Positions 1 to 9,135 are shown, counted from the stretch's first letter. The stretch: DNA of 64,000 bases from Trebonia sp963811335 (GCA_963811335.1 CAWERB010000023.1:248001-312000); one strand, 5' to 3'. Made by a program: numbers and translations. Notes: generated by a model from the letters alone, not told the origin.

Positions 1-108
1 CCGGACGCGCTCGCGCGGTGGGAAACCGACCCGGAACCCTGGCGCCAGCGCGCGCTCGCGGCCGCGGCCCACCTCGAGTCCGCCCGCGCCGCCGGCCGCC
101 CATCATGA
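1..108 (+). CDS. C-terminal end of an upstream gene (partial; possibly menC)
   Basis: An open frame enters from the left edge and stops with TGA at 106-108, leaving about 35 residues (Trp-Arg-Gln-Arg and an Ala-rich helix). It runs toward menD with a 67-bp gap, so it may belong to the same menaquinone cluster. An o-succinylbenzoate synthase (MenC) tail would fit the location, but the fragment is too short to identify. The TGA stop overlaps the first base of a 17-bp dispersed repeat (107-123). Confidence 0.45.
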   Translation, partial: PDALARWETDPEPWRQRALAAAAHLESARAAGRPS

Positions 109-123
109 TAACAGCAAGAAGCG
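107..123 (+). repeat. Dispersed 17-bp repeat, copy 1
   Basis: The sequence GATAACAGCAAGAAGCG occurs exactly here, at 6289-6305 and at 12196-12212, always on the + strand. An imperfect copy (GATAACAGCAACAAGC) lies inside menD at 743-758. This copy begins at the last two bases of the upstream gene's stop codon. Function unknown. Confidence 0.85.
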
Positions 124-175
124 CCAAGCGCGTCGTTGCGCGGGCCGGCGGCCGGGCGAAGGCGGGGGCGGCGCG

Positions 176-2137
176 GTGAACCCGTCGACCGCGTTCGGCC
201 TGGTGCTCGCCGATGAGCTCGCGCGCTGCGGGCTGCGCGAGGTGGTCGTCGCGCCCGGGTCCAGGTCCACGCCGCTCGCGATGGCATTCTGGGAGCTCGA
301 CCAGGCGGGACGGGTGCGGCTGCACGTCCGCGTCGACGAGCGTTCCGCGGCGTTCACCGCGCTCGGCCTGGCCAAGGCGTCCCGCCGCCCGGTCGCGGTG
401 CTGTGCACGTCGGGCACCGCGGCGGCGAACTTCCACCCGGCGGTCATCGAGGCGGACGAGTCCGCCGTGCCCTTGCTCGTGCTCACCGCGGACCGGCCGC
501 CGGAACTGCGCGGCACCGGGGCCAGCCAGACGGTCGACCAGGTCAAGCTGTACGGCTCCGCGGTCCGCTGGTACGCCGAGTCGGGCGTGCCGGAACGCCG
601 CCCCGGCCTGGCCGGCTACTGGCGCTCGCTGGCCTGCCGCGCCTGGGCGCACGCGGCAGGCGCCCCTGGCACCCTGCCAGGCCCGGTTCACCTCAACCTC
701 CCGTTCCGCGACCCGCTGGTCCCGGACGTCGGCCCGTCGTCTGATAACAGCAACAAGCCCGCGAGGGCAGAGCCCGCGGACGGCCTGCCCGCGAGCGCGG
801 GGAGCGCGGACGCGCGTCCGGTGGACGTACTGCTCGCGGACAATGACTGGCCGGACTCGCTTGCGGGCAGGCCCGATGGGGCGCCGTGGACCCGGATCGC
901 CGTCGGCGGCGCGGCCGCCGCGCCGCTTGAGCTGCCCTGGGCGGAGCGGGGGGTGGTCGTGTGCGGTGACGGCGACTACGACGCGGCCGCGCTCGTCGAA
1001 CTAGCCGAGCGGGCCGGGTGGCCGGTCCTCGCCGAGCCGTCATCCGGCGCGCGGCGCGGCCCGGGCGCGCTGGCCGGCTACCAGTACCTGCTCGCCTCGC
1101 CCCGGTTCATGGCGGAGCACCGCCCCGAGGTCATCGTCTCGGCCGGGCGGCCCGGGCTGACCCGGTCGCAGTCCGCGCTGCTCGCCCTGGCGGGCACCGC
1201 GGGGACGCCGGCCGTCCGGCACGTCGTCATCGCCTCCGGGCCCGGGCTGTGGGCCGACCCGCAGCGCGGCGCGACCGACGTCGCGGCGGCGGTCCGGCTC
1301 ATCGGGGCGCCCGCCGTGGTGCCCCGCCGCTGGCTCGGGGCATGGCGGCGCGCGGACGCGGCGGCGGCGCGGGCCGCGGGCGCGGTACTCGATGCCTGGC
1401 CCGCCGCCCGGGACGGCGGCACCGCGCCTGCCGCGCCGTCCGCCGGGCTTCCCGGGCCGTCCGCCGCGCGGCATGCGGCCGGCCAGGCGAGCGGCACGGT
1501 GCGCGGCGCCCTGTCGGAGCCGGGCGTCGCCCGCGAGCTGGTCACGGCGCTTCCGGAGAACGCGCTGCTGTGGTGCGGGAACTCACTGTCCGTTCGCGAT
1601 ATCGACCTGCTGCTGCCGCCGTCGCGGGCGGACGTCCGGGTGATCGCGAGCCGGGGCGCGAGCGGGATCGACGGCACCTTCTCCACGGCCGCGGGCGCGG
1701 CTCTCGCGCACGCCGCGCGGTGCCCGGGCGCGGTCGCTTTCGCCCTGATCGGGGACCTGTCGCTGCTGCACGACGCGCCTGGCCTGGTGATCGGGCCCGG
1801 CGAGCCCCGGCCCGACCTGTGCGTGGTGGTGGTGAACAACGACGGGGGCGGGATATTCGCGGGCCTGGAGCCCGCCGCGTTCCCCGGGCCGTTCGAGCGG
1901 GTCTTCGGGACACCGCACGGGGCCTCCATTGAGCACCTGGCGGCGGCGTTCGGCATCCCGTACACGCTCGCCGAGCGGCCCGGCGACCTCGCGAAGGCGC
2001 TCGCCGCAGTGGCGGGCGGCACCGGGCCGCAGGTCATCGAGGCACGGACCGCGCGGGCCGATAACGCGGAGCTGCGCACGGCGATGCGCGCCGCCGCGGT
2101 CCGCGCCGCGGCCGGCCCGAGTCCGCCGGGCGCGTGA
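176..2137 (+). CDS. menD: MenD, SEPHCHC synthase (menaquinone biosynthesis)
   Basis: 2-Succinyl-5-enolpyruvyl-6-hydroxy-3-cyclohexene-1-carboxylate synthase is a cytosolic ThDP enzyme joining isochorismate and 2-oxoglutarate in classical menaquinone synthesis. The N-terminus has PGSRSTP and VDERSAAF with the expected catalytic Glu at residue 55. The C-terminal ThDP/metal site reads GDLSLLHD near residue 527 and NNDGGG near 548. At 653 residues it is about 100 longer than E. coli MenD because of two low-complexity linkers (about 190-235 and 405-450); the first contains a near copy of the 17-bp dispersed repeat. GTG start follows a G-rich purine stretch. Identification is firm. Confidence 0.95.
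   Translation: MNPSTAFGLVLADELARCGLREVVVAPGSRSTPLAMAFWELDQAGRVRLHVRVDERSAAFTALGLAKASRRPVAVLCTSGTAAANFHPAVIEADESAVPLLVLTADRPPELRGTGASQTVDQVKLYGSAVRWYAESGVPERRPGLAGYWRSLACRAWAHAAGAPGTLPGPVHLNLPFRDPLVPDVGPSSDNSNKPARAEPADGLPASAGSADARPVDVLLADNDWPDSLAGRPDGAPWTRIAVGGAAAAPLELPWAERGVVVCGDGDYDAAALVELAERAGWPVLAEPSSGARRGPGALAGYQYLLASPRFMAEHRPEVIVSAGRPGLTRSQSALLALAGTAGTPAVRHVVIASGPGLWADPQRGATDVAAAVRLIGAPAVVPRRWLGAWRRADAAAARAAGAVLDAWPAARDGGTAPAAPSAGLPGPSAARHAAGQASGTVRGALSEPGVARELVTALPENALLWCGNSLSVRDIDLLLPPSRADVRVIASRGASGIDGTFSTAAGAALAHAARCPGAVAFALIGDLSLLHDAPGLVIGPGEPRPDLCVVVVNNDGGGIFAGLEPAAFPGPFERVFGTPHGASIEHLAAAFGIPYTLAERPGDLAKALAAVAGGTGPQVIEARTARADNAELRTAMRAAAVRAAAGPSPPGA
743..758 (+). repeat. Imperfect copy of the 17-bp repeat inside menD
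   Basis: GATAACAGCAACAAGC differs from the intergenic repeat by one base over this span. It is translated in frame (Asp-Asn-Ser-Asn-Lys) inside a linker that E. coli MenD lacks, suggesting that a repeat copy was inserted and tolerated. Confidence 0.55.
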
Positions 2138-2155
2138 GGTTTCGCCCGGGCTGGG

Positions 2156-3788
2156 TCAGGCCGGGCGGTGACCGTCCAGTTGAATGCCGCCGTCGCCGTC
2201 GTGCCCGCGGCGTTCTTCACCGTGACCGTCACGCGGTAGGTGATGGCGGCCTTCGGCGCGGCGGCCGCCGCGATCGTCCCGGTGATGGTGCCGCCCTTGG
2301 CGACGGCAAGGCCCGGTGGCAGGCCGGCGGCCGAGTACCTGAGGGCCTCCCCGGCCACGGCGCCGAGCGAGGTAACAGCGAGCGACACGCTGGCGCCGGA
2401 CCGGCCGGACTGGCGGCCGGGGTCGATCAGGCCGACCATGGCGGGGCTGAACGTGTCGACGTCGGTGCTGCCCGCGGTGGCCACCCCGCGAACCGTGCCC
2501 GTGCTGCTGTACTGCCAGAACGTCCAGTTCCTCCAGCCGGGGGGCATCGGCGGGCTGGTGAAGCCGTACGCCGCGATCCACATCGGGTCGGCGCCGAACG
2601 CCGCGGACCTGCCGGTGCAGGTGTCCCACCAGTCCGCCGTGGTGTAAATCACCGGGTACTGGCCGGTCAGTGCCCGCGCCTCGGCGACGAAGGCGGCCAG
2701 CCACGCCCTCATCCGCGCCGTCGTGAGGCCGTAGCACTCGTTGGCATGGTCGCTCGATATATAGGGGTCGTACTCGATGTCGAGCATCAGCGGCATCATC
2801 CGCGGGCCCGGGGCGTACCCGGAGTACTCCACGGCGAACTGGGCCTGCGCCGCGCCGCCGCTGGCGTTCGGGATCCCGAAGTGGTACGGCGCGACGTCGA
2901 GGCCGGCCGCCTTCGCGGACTTCACGTCGCCCGCCGCGTACGGGTTGACGTAGTAGTCGCCCTCGGTCGCCTTCACCGCCGCGAACTTGTACCCGGCCCT
3001 GGCGACCGTGAGCCAGTAGATCGCCGCGCCGCGCGGGTGCGCCGCGGAGACCGGATGCTGGAAGGCGGCCACGTCCAGGCCGGGCAGGCGCCGGGGCGGC
3101 TTCGCCGGGGCCGGGGCGGCCGACGGGGTGAGCTTCGGCGGCGTGGGCGCGGGCAAGGTGGGCGTCGGCGAGGCGGCGGGGGAGGAGGGCGGCGCGGAGG
3201 TCCCCGTCGGAGTGCCAGTTGACGTCGGACTGGTGCCCGGTGCGGTCGGGGTGACGGTGCCCGGGGACGTCGGCGTCGCGGTCCCCGGTGAAGCGGTGTC
3301 CAGGGGAGAGGCTGCCGCGGCGAGCGCCGCCTGGGATGCCTGGGACGCCTGGGGCGAGGGCGCCCGGCCCCGGCCGAGCCAGCGAGTGCCGCGAGCAACT
3401 GCGGCGAATGCGGCAGGGCGGTAACCGAGGCGCGGGCCGCGGCCTGAGCCTGGATGGACGGGCTCGCGCCCGGCACCGCGCCGTCGGCGGGCAGCGTGCC
3501 ATCGGGCAGCGGGCCGGGATCTCCCTGGCCGGCCGAGCGGGCGAGCGGCGCGATCGCGGCTCCGGCTGCCTGCTGCCCGCCTGGCGTCGTGCCGGCCGCC
3601 GCGCCCTGCGCGCGGCCGGCGCCGCGCGGCAGCGCCGCCGTCGCCGGCGGGCAGGCCGGCGACGGCAGGGCGGATGGCGAGATGACCGAACCGGATGGCG
3701 AGATGGCCCGGATCACCGCGATGGAACCGCCCGCGAGCGCGAGCGCCAGCGCGGACGCGGCGAGCGCCTGCCTTGACTTGATTAGCAC
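2156..3788 (-). pseudogene. Secreted GH25 (lysozyme-like) glycosidase, frame-broken
   Basis: Convergent with menD. The N-terminal frame (from 3788) encodes a signal-like segment (MLIKSRQ, then an Ala/Leu-rich stretch). Near 3350-3375 the frame must change to join a Pro/Thr/Ser-rich linker, then a GH25 domain (LPGLDVAAFQ, VKATEGDYY, LMLDIEYD, IAAYG, WTFWQYSS) and a final Ig-like module. GH25 enzymes cleave the MurNAc-GlcNAc bond of peptidoglycan; DIE is the usual catalytic region. The GH25 frame has no stop where the Ig module ends; it stays open into antisense menD to 1078, while a stop sits one frame over at 2156. Two indels would restore a normal gene. Either real decay or sequence error. 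Confidence 0.75.
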
Positions 3789-4062
3789 GGGCGAAAGGCT
3801 AGAGCGGACTGAATGCCGGCCAGGCAGCTTTTGCCGTCGTTTAGCCCACGGGAACTACTCGCTAGTCACGATGAGCCAGCCGGATTCGGGGCAGGCGGGA
3901 TAAGGAAGGTAACCGGGGGCGTTTGGAGTAATTGCGATCGGCGTGATCTACGGGGTGCCGGGCACGTAAGGAGCACACCGGGACAGCAGGCCGCCTCGCC
4001 GCGCGGACGTGGCGGCGAGGGCGGCACAGCGGCCTTCGGCGGATATCCGCGGGCCACCGCGG

Positions 4063-4476
4063 TCAGGACTGCGAGAGGACCTTGGCCTTCTCCCGGTCGA
4101 ACTCCTCCGCGGAAAGGACACCGCGCTGCCGCAGGTCGGCCAGCCGGGAAAGCTGGTCCGCGGCGGTGGGCTCCTGCTGAGCGGTCATGTGCGACCTGAT
4201 GACATCCTGCTCGCGCATCCGCTGACCCCGCACGGCGTCGGCCCGCTCCCGCATGGACCGGCCCCTCGCGATCAGGTAGCACAGCATGCCGATGAACGGG
4301 ATGACCAAGATGAACACCAGCCAGGCGGCCTTGGCCCAGCCAGACAGGTCGTCACTGCGGAAGATATCCGTGGCCAGCGTGAACACCAGGAATATGAAGA
4401 TCACGAAGGCGAAGAATTCCAGCATCGTCCAGAACACCGCGAGTAGCGGGTAGTTCGCGGCAACCGCGAGATCCAT
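4063..4476 (-). CDS. PLDc_N / SHOCT small membrane protein
   Basis: 137 residues. Two membrane segments (about 12-36 and 46-68) form a PLDc_N-type hairpin containing WLVFILVIPFIG. After a charged linker, a C-terminal SHOCT motif (LADLRQRGVLSAEEFDREKAKVL in essence) follows. Such proteins are common in actinobacteria and are thought to be membrane-anchored oligomerising or stress factors; the biochemical role is unknown. It stands alone, with short gene-free gaps on both sides (3789-4062 and 4477-4624) in which I see no distinct element. Confidence 0.85.
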   Translation of the reverse strand: MDLAVAANYPLLAVFWTMLEFFAFVIFIFLVFTLATDIFRSDDLSGWAKAAWLVFILVIPFIGMLCYLIARGRSMRERADAVRGQRMREQDVIRSHMTAQQEPTAADQLSRLADLRQRGVLSAEEFDREKAKVLSQS

Positions 4477-4624
4477 GGCTCCCCCAGCCCGCCGCCAGGC
4501 CCCCGCATGGCGGCAGTGCCCTCATTCCCGTTCCCGCCCGGCCAAAAACTCAGGGATACGGAAGTGAGCGGATTGTCAGGGAATGCTAACGGGTCAAATG
4601 CGGATCCCCGTGGCCGCGGTCGGG

Positions 4625-6079
4625 TTAGTGCGCGGACTCGCTGACCGGGCCCGCGCCGCCGGACGGCGTTGGCCGGGCGGCGGGAGCCTGCCGGATGCCG
4701 CGCGCCGCGTCCCCGGCCCGCGGGTCAAGCCGCAGTGCCTCCGCCGCGCAGCCGGCCGCGATCAGGGCGAGGAGGCAGAACGCCACCGTGTACGCCGCCT
4801 GCCCGCCGCCGGTGACCGCGGAGCCCGCGCGCAGCGCGACGGTGGCGGCCGCCACGGCCAGGCCCGCGCCGAGCTGCATCGACGTCGCGGCGAGCGTATT
4901 GGCGTCCCGCATCAGCTCGGCGGGCATGTCCGCCAGCCCGACCGTGCTGTACACGGTGAACCCGGTGGACCTGGTGATGCCGCTGGCGAGCGCGAGCGCG
5001 GCGATCAGCGCGACCGGCACCGACGCGCTGGTGAAACCGAGCGCGGCGACGATGACGGCGGTGCCCGCGGTGGACACGACGAGCAGTGAGCGGAACCCGA
5101 AGCGGCGGATCAGCGGCGTGGTGGCCGGCTTGATCCCGACGTTCCCCGCGAAGACGAACGCGGTGACCGCGCCGGATTTCACCGGCGACCAGCCGAACTG
5201 CACCTGGAACATCAGCGGCAGCAGGAACGGCATCGCGCCGACCACGAGGAAGTACATCGTCATGCCGAGCTGCGACTGCCGGAAGGTCCGCAGGCTCAGC
5301 GTCCGCAGGTTGAGCAGCGGGTGCGCGGACCGGCGCAGGTGCCGCACCGCCAGGGCGAGCAGCGCCGCCGATACCGCCGCGCAGGCGGCCGTCTCCGCGA
5401 CGGGCGGAGCGGGCAGCGACACCAGGTGCGCGGCGTAGGTGAGCCCGCCGAGGCCGGCGCAGGTCGCCGCCATCCCGGCCCAGTCAAGCGGCGGCGGCGG
5501 GCCGGCCGCCGCCGCGCCGTGCTGGCCGGTGACCAGCCGCCAGGCCAGCGCGAACGCGACCACGCCGAGCGGCACGTTGATGAGGAACATCCAGTGCCAG
5601 CTGGCGTAGGTGGTGATGAGGCCGCCGGCCAGCGGCGCGATGACCGGGGCGAGGAGCCCGGGCCAGACCACGTAGGAGGTGAGCCGGAGGATGTCTTCCT
5701 TGGCCGCGGGCGACAGCACCATGGTCCGGCCGACCGGGACCATCATCGCCGCGCCCGCGCCCTGCAGCACCCGCATCGCGACCAGCATCCCGAGGTTCAC
5801 GCTCGCCGCGCAGCCCACCGACGCGAGGGTGAACAGCGCGATCGCGGTGAGGAACACCACCCGGTTCCCGTACCGCCTGGTCAGCCAGCCGGACAGCGGG
5901 ATCAGCACGGCCAGGGTCAGCAGGTACACGGTGATGACCAGGCCGACCTCGGTGGCCGGCGCGCGCAGCGCCCGCCCGATCTGCGGCGCCGCGGTGCTGG
6001 TTATGGTCCCGTCCAGCATCTCCATGAAGTAGCAGCCTGCGACGAGCAGGGCGATGTTGCGGTGCCGCGCGGTGATCAC
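4625..6079 (-). CDS. MFS exporter, DHA2 (EmrB/QacA-like, 14 TM)
   Basis: 484 residues with a 14-helix profile typical of the DHA2 drug:H+ antiporter group. The first helix has the signature region MLDGTITSTAAPQIG, the second LSGWLTRRYGNR (motif A), and the fifth helix a Gly/Pro-rich WPGLLAPVIAPLAGG (motif C, antiporter). Substrate cannot be read from sequence. No regulator is adjacent; the gene is preceded by a 14-bp tandem array and a strong hairpin that insulate it from the lipoprotein gene upstream. Confidence 0.9.
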   Translation of the reverse strand: MITARHRNIALLVAGCYFMEMLDGTITSTAAPQIGRALRAPATEVGLVITVYLLTLAVLIPLSGWLTRRYGNRVVFLTAIALFTLASVGCAASVNLGMLVAMRVLQGAGAAMMVPVGRTMVLSPAAKEDILRLTSYVVWPGLLAPVIAPLAGGLITTYASWHWMFLINVPLGVVAFALAWRLVTGQHGAAAAGPPPPLDWAGMAATCAGLGGLTYAAHLVSLPAPPVAETAACAAVSAALLALAVRHLRRSAHPLLNLRTLSLRTFRQSQLGMTMYFLVVGAMPFLLPLMFQVQFGWSPVKSGAVTAFVFAGNVGIKPATTPLIRRFGFRSLLVVSTAGTAVIVAALGFTSASVPVALIAALALASGITRSTGFTVYSTVGLADMPAELMRDANTLAATSMQLGAGLAVAAATVALRAGSAVTGGGQAAYTVAFCLLALIAAGCAAEALRLDPRAGDAARGIRQAPAARPTPSGGAGPVSESAH

Positions 6080-6134
6080 CCCACGGCCAACAACGCTCGC
6101 CTGCCTGTTATGTCCGGGTCTGCGGCGTCGCCGG

Positions 6135-6232
6135 CCCGGACAGGTCAGACCGGACAGCTCGGCCCGGACAGATCAGCCCGGACAGGTCGGCCCGGACAGC
6201 TCGGCCCGGACAGCTCGGCCCGGACAGCTCAG
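6135..6232. repeat. Tandem array of seven 14-bp units
   Basis: Seven contiguous copies of a 14-mer like CCCGGACAGCTCGG, starting at 6135, 6149, 6163, 6177, 6191, 6205 and 6219. Variation is confined to the A/C/G at position 10, the G/A at position 13 and the first base. It sits in the 265-bp gap between the exporter and the lipoprotein gene and runs into the hairpin at 6230. No spacers, so not a CRISPR. Confidence 0.95.
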
Positions 6233-6276
6233 CGCCGAGAGTTAGACACGTATGCGCTGCCTAACTCTCGGCGCTG
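6230..6276. terminator. Perfect 16-bp-arm hairpin
   Basis: Arms CAGCGCCGAGAGTTAG (6230-6245) and its exact complement (6261-6276) flank a 15-nt loop. It lies downstream of the lipoprotein gene (- strand, ends 6345) and upstream of the exporter. It is a plausible Rho-independent terminator without a T-tract, as is common in actinobacteria, or a recombination/regulatory palindrome. Confidence 0.7.
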
Positions 6277-6288
6277 ACCAGAAAAGCG

Positions 6289-6305
6289 GATAACAGCAAG
6301 AAGCG
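6289..6305 (+). repeat. Dispersed 17-bp repeat, copy 2
   Basis: Exact copy of GATAACAGCAAGAAGCG, 12 bp beyond the hairpin at 6230-6276 and 39 bp from the stop of the lipoprotein gene. It is followed by CGGGGCGC, resembling the flank of copy 3. Confidence 0.85.
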
Positions 6306-6344
6306 CGGGGCGCGCAGTGCCAGCGGGTCAGCGGCCGGTCATCG

Positions 6345-7340
6345 TCAGGGGCCGATCATCGGCATGACGTTAAACCGGGAGCCGAGCAGCCCGAACTGGT
6401 ACATCACGTCGGCGACGCGCTGGATGCGTACCTTGTCGATGGCGGTGGGGTAGATGTTGACCGCCATCACCGCGGCGACGAGCGGCTGGATCTGCCCGTT
6501 CTTCGGGCCGGCGAGCGACTCCATGGCCTGCTCGACCGCGGACCTGCTGGTGTCGGCGATCTCCTGGCCCTGCGCCAGGGCGGTGACGAACGCCTTCAAG
6601 GTGCCGGGGTTCTGCTCGGCCCAGGACTTGGTGACGACGTACCCCTGGATGGGGAACTGCTCCGTCGCGCCCTGGTTGAGGTCGGCGAGCTGGACCGCCC
6701 CGTACTCCTGCTCGGCGGCGGTGGCGAACGGCTCGGGCATCGCCGCCGCGTCGATCTTCCCGGCCGCGAGTTGCTGCGCCATGATCGGGAACGGAATCGG
6801 AGCGGCGGGATAGCGCACCTGGGCCAGCCCGATGCCATTCTCGGTGAGCACGGACGCGGTGAGCAGGTAGTTAATATTGAGGGGGGCGTTGATGCCAAGC
6901 AGGTGGCCTTTCAGCTCGGCGAGAGTCTTGATTTTCGAGCCGGGCATCGTGTAGATGGCCTGCGTCCCCTGCTGCATCACCGATCCCTCGGCAATGATCT
7001 CCAGCGGCTGATGGTCCTTGACGTAATGCTGGATGTAGGAGACGTAGTTCCCGCCGGTAATGTCGAACTGCCCGGCGAGCTGTCCCTTGATCGATACGTC
7101 GCTGCTGACGGAGGGGGAGTAGTTGATGGTCAGGCCCTGCTGCTTGAACAGGCCCTCGTGCAGCGCGACGAAAAAGCCGGCGGAATCGACCGCCGGGACG
7201 GCGGCCACGTTAAGCGTTGTTTTCTGTAGCCCGTTCGGGCTAGTACTTCCGGCATTGGCGGCCAGTCCGCCGCAGCCCGAAAGTGCTATCAGGGCAATTG
7301 CGACGGGTGGCGCGAGAATGCGAGTGCGAACACGGAACAA
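6345..7340 (-). CDS. SsuA/NMT1-type substrate-binding lipoprotein
   Basis: 331 residues. I place the start at TTG 7340 because a perfect AGGAGG lies 6 nt upstream; this gives a short n-region (MFRVRTR), a hydrophobic stretch and a lipobox ALSGC, so the mature protein is a membrane-anchored lipoprotein. The body matches the SsuA/TauA/ThiY fold (LNVAAVPAVDSAGFFVALHEG near the N-terminus, MPEPFA in the middle). These bind sulfonates, nitrate, taurine or thiamine precursors for ABC import. No permease or ATPase gene is adjacent, so it is an orphan and its ligand is unknown. Confidence 0.88.
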   Translation of the reverse strand: MFRVRTRILAPPVAIALIALSGCGGLAANAGSTSPNGLQKTTLNVAAVPAVDSAGFFVALHEGLFKQQGLTINYSPSVSSDVSIKGQLAGQFDITGGNYVSYIQHYVKDHQPLEIIAEGSVMQQGTQAIYTMPGSKIKTLAELKGHLLGINAPLNINYLLTASVLTENGIGLAQVRYPAAPIPFPIMAQQLAAGKIDAAAMPEPFATAAEQEYGAVQLADLNQGATEQFPIQGYVVTKSWAEQNPGTLKAFVTALAQGQEIADTSRSAVEQAMESLAGPKNGQIQPLVAAVMAVNIYPTAIDKVRIQRVADVMYQFGLLGSRFNVMPMIGP

Positions 7341-7418
7341 GGTATTCCTCCTGATGTGCGGCCAACAGGGCGGTGTTCGGATCGTAAAACAGGAGGAATT
7401 CCCAGCTTTGCCTTTTAA

Positions 7419-7438
7419 GGGAAATAGTGTCATTTCCC
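7419..7438. promoter_or_regulatory. Inverted repeat upstream of the lipoprotein gene
   Basis: Arms GGGAAAT (7419-7425) and ATTTCCC (7432-7438) with a 6-bp centre, about 80 bp upstream of TTG 7340 in an AT-richer stretch. Position and symmetry suggest an operator. A second inverted repeat, ACTGGCG/CGCCAGT (7483-7502), lies closer to argG. Confidence 0.45.
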
Positions 7439-7560
7439 GCGTAGAGTTGCCCGTTTTAATTTCCGTGACAGGGGACCCCGGGACTGGCGATCAGGCGCCA
7501 GTGTGACCCCAGTGACCGCGAGGCTCCGGCGCGCAGGAGCCGCCACGCGGCGCGAAGGCG

Positions 7561-7598
7561 TTGCATGGTCATGCAGTAGTGTGCATATAATTGCATCC
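7561..7598 (+). promoter_or_regulatory. argG leaderless promoter overlapped by two ARG boxes
   Basis: A consensus -10 TATAAT (7586-7591) lies 7 bp before the argG ATG at 7599, so transcription should start at or next to the ATG, giving a leaderless mRNA. A TTGCAT -35-like hexamer is at 7561-7566 (19-bp spacer). Two palindromes, TGCATGGTCATGCA (7562-7575) and TGCATATAATTGCA (7582-7595), match the TTGCAT-rich ARG boxes bound by ArgR in streptomycetes; they cover both promoter elements, fitting arginine-dependent repression. Confidence 0.8.
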
Positions 7599-9044
7599 AT
7601 GACCAAGGTCCTCGCCTCCCTCCCCGTCGGTGAACGTGTCGGCATCGCCTTCTCCGGCGGCCTGGACACCTCGGTGGCTGTCGCGTGGATGCGCGAGAAG
7701 GGCGCGGTGCCCTACACCTACACCGCCGACCTCGGCCAGTACGACGAACCGGACGTGGCGTCGGTGCCCGGCCGGGCCGGGGCTTACGGCGCGGAGGGCG
7801 CCCGGCTCGTGGACTGCAAGGCCGCCCTGGTGGAAGAGGGGCTGGCCGCGCTCACCTGCGGCGCGTTCCACATCAGGTCGGGCGGTCGCGCCTACTTCAA
7901 CACCACGCCGCTCGGCCGCGCCGTCACCGGCACGCTGCTGGTGCGGGCCATGCTGGAAGACGACGTGCAGATCTGGGGCGACGGCTCCACCTACAAGGGC
8001 AACGACATCGAGCGGTTCTACCGCTACGGCCTGCTCGCCAACCCGTCGCTGCGCGTCTACAAGCCCTGGCTGGACGCCGCGTTCGTGGGTGAGCTCGGCG
8101 GCCGGGCGGAGATGTCACAGTGGCTCACCGACCGCGGGCTGCCTTACCGGGCGAGCAAGGAGAAGGCCTACTCCACCGACGCTAACATCTGGGGCGCCAC
8201 CCACGAGGCCAAGCAGCTGGAGCAGCTCGACGCGAGCGTCGAGCTGGTCGAGCCGATCATGGGCGTCCGGTTCTGGGACTCCGGCGTGGAGATCCCGGCC
8301 GAGGACGTGACGGTCACCTTCGAGCGGGGCCGGCCCGTCGCCATCAACGGCAAGGAGTTCGCCACCGCCGTCGACCTGGTGCTCGAGGCGAACGCGATCG
8401 GCGGCAGGCACGGGCTCGGCATGTCCGACCAGATCGAGAACCGGATCATCGAGGCGAAGTCGCGGGGCATCTACGAGGCGCCGGGCATGGCGCTGCTGCA
8501 CGCCTGCTACGAGCGCCTCGCCTGCGCGATCCACAACGAGGACTCGCTCGCCGCCTACCACAACGAGGGCCGCAAGCTCGGCAGGCTGCTGTACGAGGGC
8601 CGCTGGCTCGACCCGCAGGCGCTGATGATCCGCGAGTCGCTGCAGCGCTGGGTCGGCACCGCCGTCACCGGCAGCGTCACGCTGCGGCTGCGCCGCGGCG
8701 AGGACTACTCGGTCCTCGACACGTCCGGCCCGGCGTTCAGCTACCACCCTGACAAGCTGTCGATGGAGCGCGTGGAGGACGCGGCGTTCGGCCCGGCGGA
8801 CCGGATCGGCCAGCTCACCATGCGCAACCTGGACATCGCCGACTCCCGGGCCAAGCTGGAGCAGTACGCCGGCCTCGGCATGTTCGGCGGGGGGCAGGCG
8901 GCGCTGGCGGGCGCGAGCGGATCCTCGCCCGCCGAGCTCATCGGCACGATGCCGAGCGGCGGCGCCGAGGCGATCGCCTCGGGCCACCAGGTCCCCGACG
9001 ACGAGCTACTCGACCGCGCGGCCATCGAGCTCGGCCGGGACTGA
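7599..9044 (+). CDS. argG: Argininosuccinate synthase
   Basis: 481 residues. Catalyses ATP-dependent condensation of citrulline and aspartate, the penultimate step of arginine synthesis. The ATP pyrophosphatase loop AFSGGLDTS spans residues 17-25; IWGDGSTYKGNDIERFYRYG and AYSTDANIWGATHEAK are substrate-binding regions. The length and STYKGNDIERF layout fit the longer E. coli-type ArgG subgroup. The ATG at 7599 is chosen over an upstream in-frame extension because a -10 box sits immediately before it. The gene stands apart from other arg genes. Function is firm. Confidence 0.96.
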   Translation: MTKVLASLPVGERVGIAFSGGLDTSVAVAWMREKGAVPYTYTADLGQYDEPDVASVPGRAGAYGAEGARLVDCKAALVEEGLAALTCGAFHIRSGGRAYFNTTPLGRAVTGTLLVRAMLEDDVQIWGDGSTYKGNDIERFYRYGLLANPSLRVYKPWLDAAFVGELGGRAEMSQWLTDRGLPYRASKEKAYSTDANIWGATHEAKQLEQLDASVELVEPIMGVRFWDSGVEIPAEDVTVTFERGRPVAINGKEFATAVDLVLEANAIGGRHGLGMSDQIENRIIEAKSRGIYEAPGMALLHACYERLACAIHNEDSLAAYHNEGRKLGRLLYEGRWLDPQALMIRESLQRWVGTAVTGSVTLRLRRGEDYSVLDTSGPAFSYHPDKLSMERVEDAAFGPADRIGQLTMRNLDIADSRAKLEQYAGLGMFGGGQAALAGASGSSPAELIGTMPSGGAEAIASGHQVPDDELLDRAAIELGRD

Positions 9045-9135
9045 CGGGCATCCAGAACGGAGGCGTGCTCCGCCCCCGGCCGGTAACTGGGCCTGGCTGG
9101 CGGATGGGGCGGCCCTGCCCCGGCGGAACTTGCGG

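Noticed and set aside
1078..2155. Genuine long antisense protein over menD
   Set aside because: No domain or codon-usage sign of coding; the open frame follows from high GC and lack of stops.
6135..6232. CRISPR array
   Set aside because: The 14-bp units are contiguous with no spacers, and no cas gene is present.
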